A DNA stretch of 64,000 nt. Origin: Rhizobium altiplani (GTDB lineage: Bacteria > Pseudomonadota > Alphaproteobacteria > Rhizobiales > Rhizobiaceae). Where the stretch lies: positions 179,437 to 243,436 of the forward strand of contig NZ_LNCD01000124.1 of assembly GCF_001542405.1 (NCBI RefSeq), given 5' to 3'. A program made the position numbers and the translations under genes. The notes under the pieces are model-generated. The model was not told the DNA's origin. It ran no database searches and saw only the letters and a list, made by a program, of their open reading frames with translations. Position 1 is the first letter of the stretch; each line of letters begins with the position of its first letter. Below are positions 63,372 through 64,000 of the stretch, piece after piece.

Positions 63372-63931
63372 CACAGAACAGCCAGGAGATGACGCCGCGA
63401 CCGAAGCTCGATGACGACGCATTCGAAGCCTTTATCAGGAGACGTCGTCCGCCATCGCCTATCTGGTCAATGAGCAGACTCGATGGTTATCTTACGGCCC
63501 TCATCATCGGCCCCAGGTTCATCGACCCACGGCAATGGATCCCGGAACTGACCGGCCCGGATGCCCTAAACCTGCCGATGGAAACAACCGAACATCGGGC
63601 CGTGCAGACGATCGTTGCAGAGTATAATCGGATATCTGCAAGCCTTTCCGAGAGACCGAAAGACCACCGGCCAAGGTTCACCCAGATCGATGATCAGACC
63701 CTTGATCCATTTGATTGGGACATCTGCTTTCTCATTGGAACACGACACGCGCCAAGGCTTTGGCAGCCTGTCCTTCGAGGTCATGCCGTCACTGGGGATA
63801 TCATTGCGCCGATCCGCAAGCTCGGCGAGGTAAAACGGAAAGCGACCCACCAGGATGCTGCTGCCGTCGCCGAAGCACTCGTCAATATCCGAACCTATTT
63901 TATGCCGAAGCGGGCAAAGCAGAAGTTCTGA
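63368..63931 (+). CDS. IS66 passenger protein, UPF0149/YecA-like
   Basis: This 187-residue protein begins by ATGA overlap with the tnpC stop. MSRLDGYLTALIIGPRFIDP is the start of a UPF0149 (YecA/YgfB) domain of about 150 residues, and the end is basic (FMPKRAKQKF). The usual YecA zinc-binding tail is absent. Such a fourth gene accompanies certain IS66 subgroups. Its role in transposition is unknown. Confidence 0.8.
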   Translation: MTQNSQEMTPRPKLDDDAFEAFIRRRRPPSPIWSMSRLDGYLTALIIGPRFIDPRQWIPELTGPDALNLPMETTEHRAVQTIVAEYNRISASLSERPKDHRPRFTQIDDQTLDPFDWDICFLIGTRHAPRLWQPVLRGHAVTGDIIAPIRKLGEVKRKATHQDAAAVAEALVNIRTYFMPKRAKQKF

Positions 63932-64000
63932 CCGAGAGCCAGAAAGCCAGAAACCTATTTAGTCAAATCACGAAAGCCGTGGGCCATTCGTTGCGCTCAC

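Larger units (their letters stand above)
60844..64000 (+). mobile_element. IS66-family insertion sequence, apparently complete (3157 bp)
   Basis: The inverted repeats are GTGAGCGCGACGAACAGCCC at 60844 and its partner ending at 64000 (GTGAGCGCAACGAATGGCCC when reverse-complemented); 19 of 22 bases match. It encodes TnpA, TnpB, TnpC and a fourth passenger ORF, the usual IS66 layout plus one gene. The element interrupts a terminase gene. IS66 elements duplicate 8 bp: GTTTGAAG (60836-60843) should recur just beyond 64000, which I cannot see. Confidence 0.88.

Overview
The window looks like chromosome of an alphaproteobacterium of the Rhizobiaceae. Positions 1 to about 38,200 carry GC-rich housekeeping genes: cpdR, hisN, an Hsp20 gene, gltB-gltD and galU/exoN. 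Their order fits my recollection of Sinorhizobium/Ensifer chromosomes, but genus placement is inference. From about 38,440 to the end the sequence is visibly less GC-rich and is full of small unknown genes and phage-type genes, so it is an accessory island.

Layout of the chromosomal part. (1) 1-5,016: a minus-strand pair, transglutaminase-DUF2126 followed by a circularly permuted ATP-grasp/alpha-E protein cut by the window edge. (2) 5,128-11,903: a TctDE-like two-component system, a divergent periplasmic binding protein, and a tripartite tricarboxylate transporter (tctC-tctB-tctA) closed by a strong terminator. (3) 12,000-17,260: a frameshifted acetyltransferase, a DUF475 membrane protein and a run of small, mostly exported hypothetical proteins, with two EcfG-type stress promoters at 8,650 and 14,440. 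(4) 17,386-24,878: tRNA-Val(GAC), cpdR, an N-formylglutamate amidohydrolase, hisN, a lysophospholipase-like hydrolase, an hsp20 gene with a sigma-32 promoter and a ROSE-type thermometer, a BASS transporter with its LysR regulator, and an acetyltransferase. Two structured non-coding RNA candidates lie here on the minus strand (18,990-19,066 and 21,141-21,245). (5) 24,889-38,189: threonine aldolase, gltB with a long structured leader, gltD, a DUF459 protein lacking SGNH catalytic residues, a lytic transglycosylase, galU and an outer-membrane barrel protein.

The accessory part (38,444-64,000) holds a DUF2958 gene, an IS66 remnant, a NUMOD3-repeat protein, a 710-residue Ig-like/SGNH/SPRY protein resembling a phage receptor-binding protein, a TM2 protein, a coiled-coil plus winged-helix protein, a small serine recombinase, an isolated flagellin-like gene between two direct repeats, a holin-like protein, and a terminase large-subunit gene. 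An apparently complete IS66-family element (60,844-64,000) interrupts the terminase; its right inverted repeat ends at the last base of the window. A promoter-like motif (ATAAATACG and variants) precedes several island genes. No capsid, portal or replication genes are visible, so this is either one arm of a prophage or a decayed mosaic.

All family calls come from reading sequence motifs; no database search was run.
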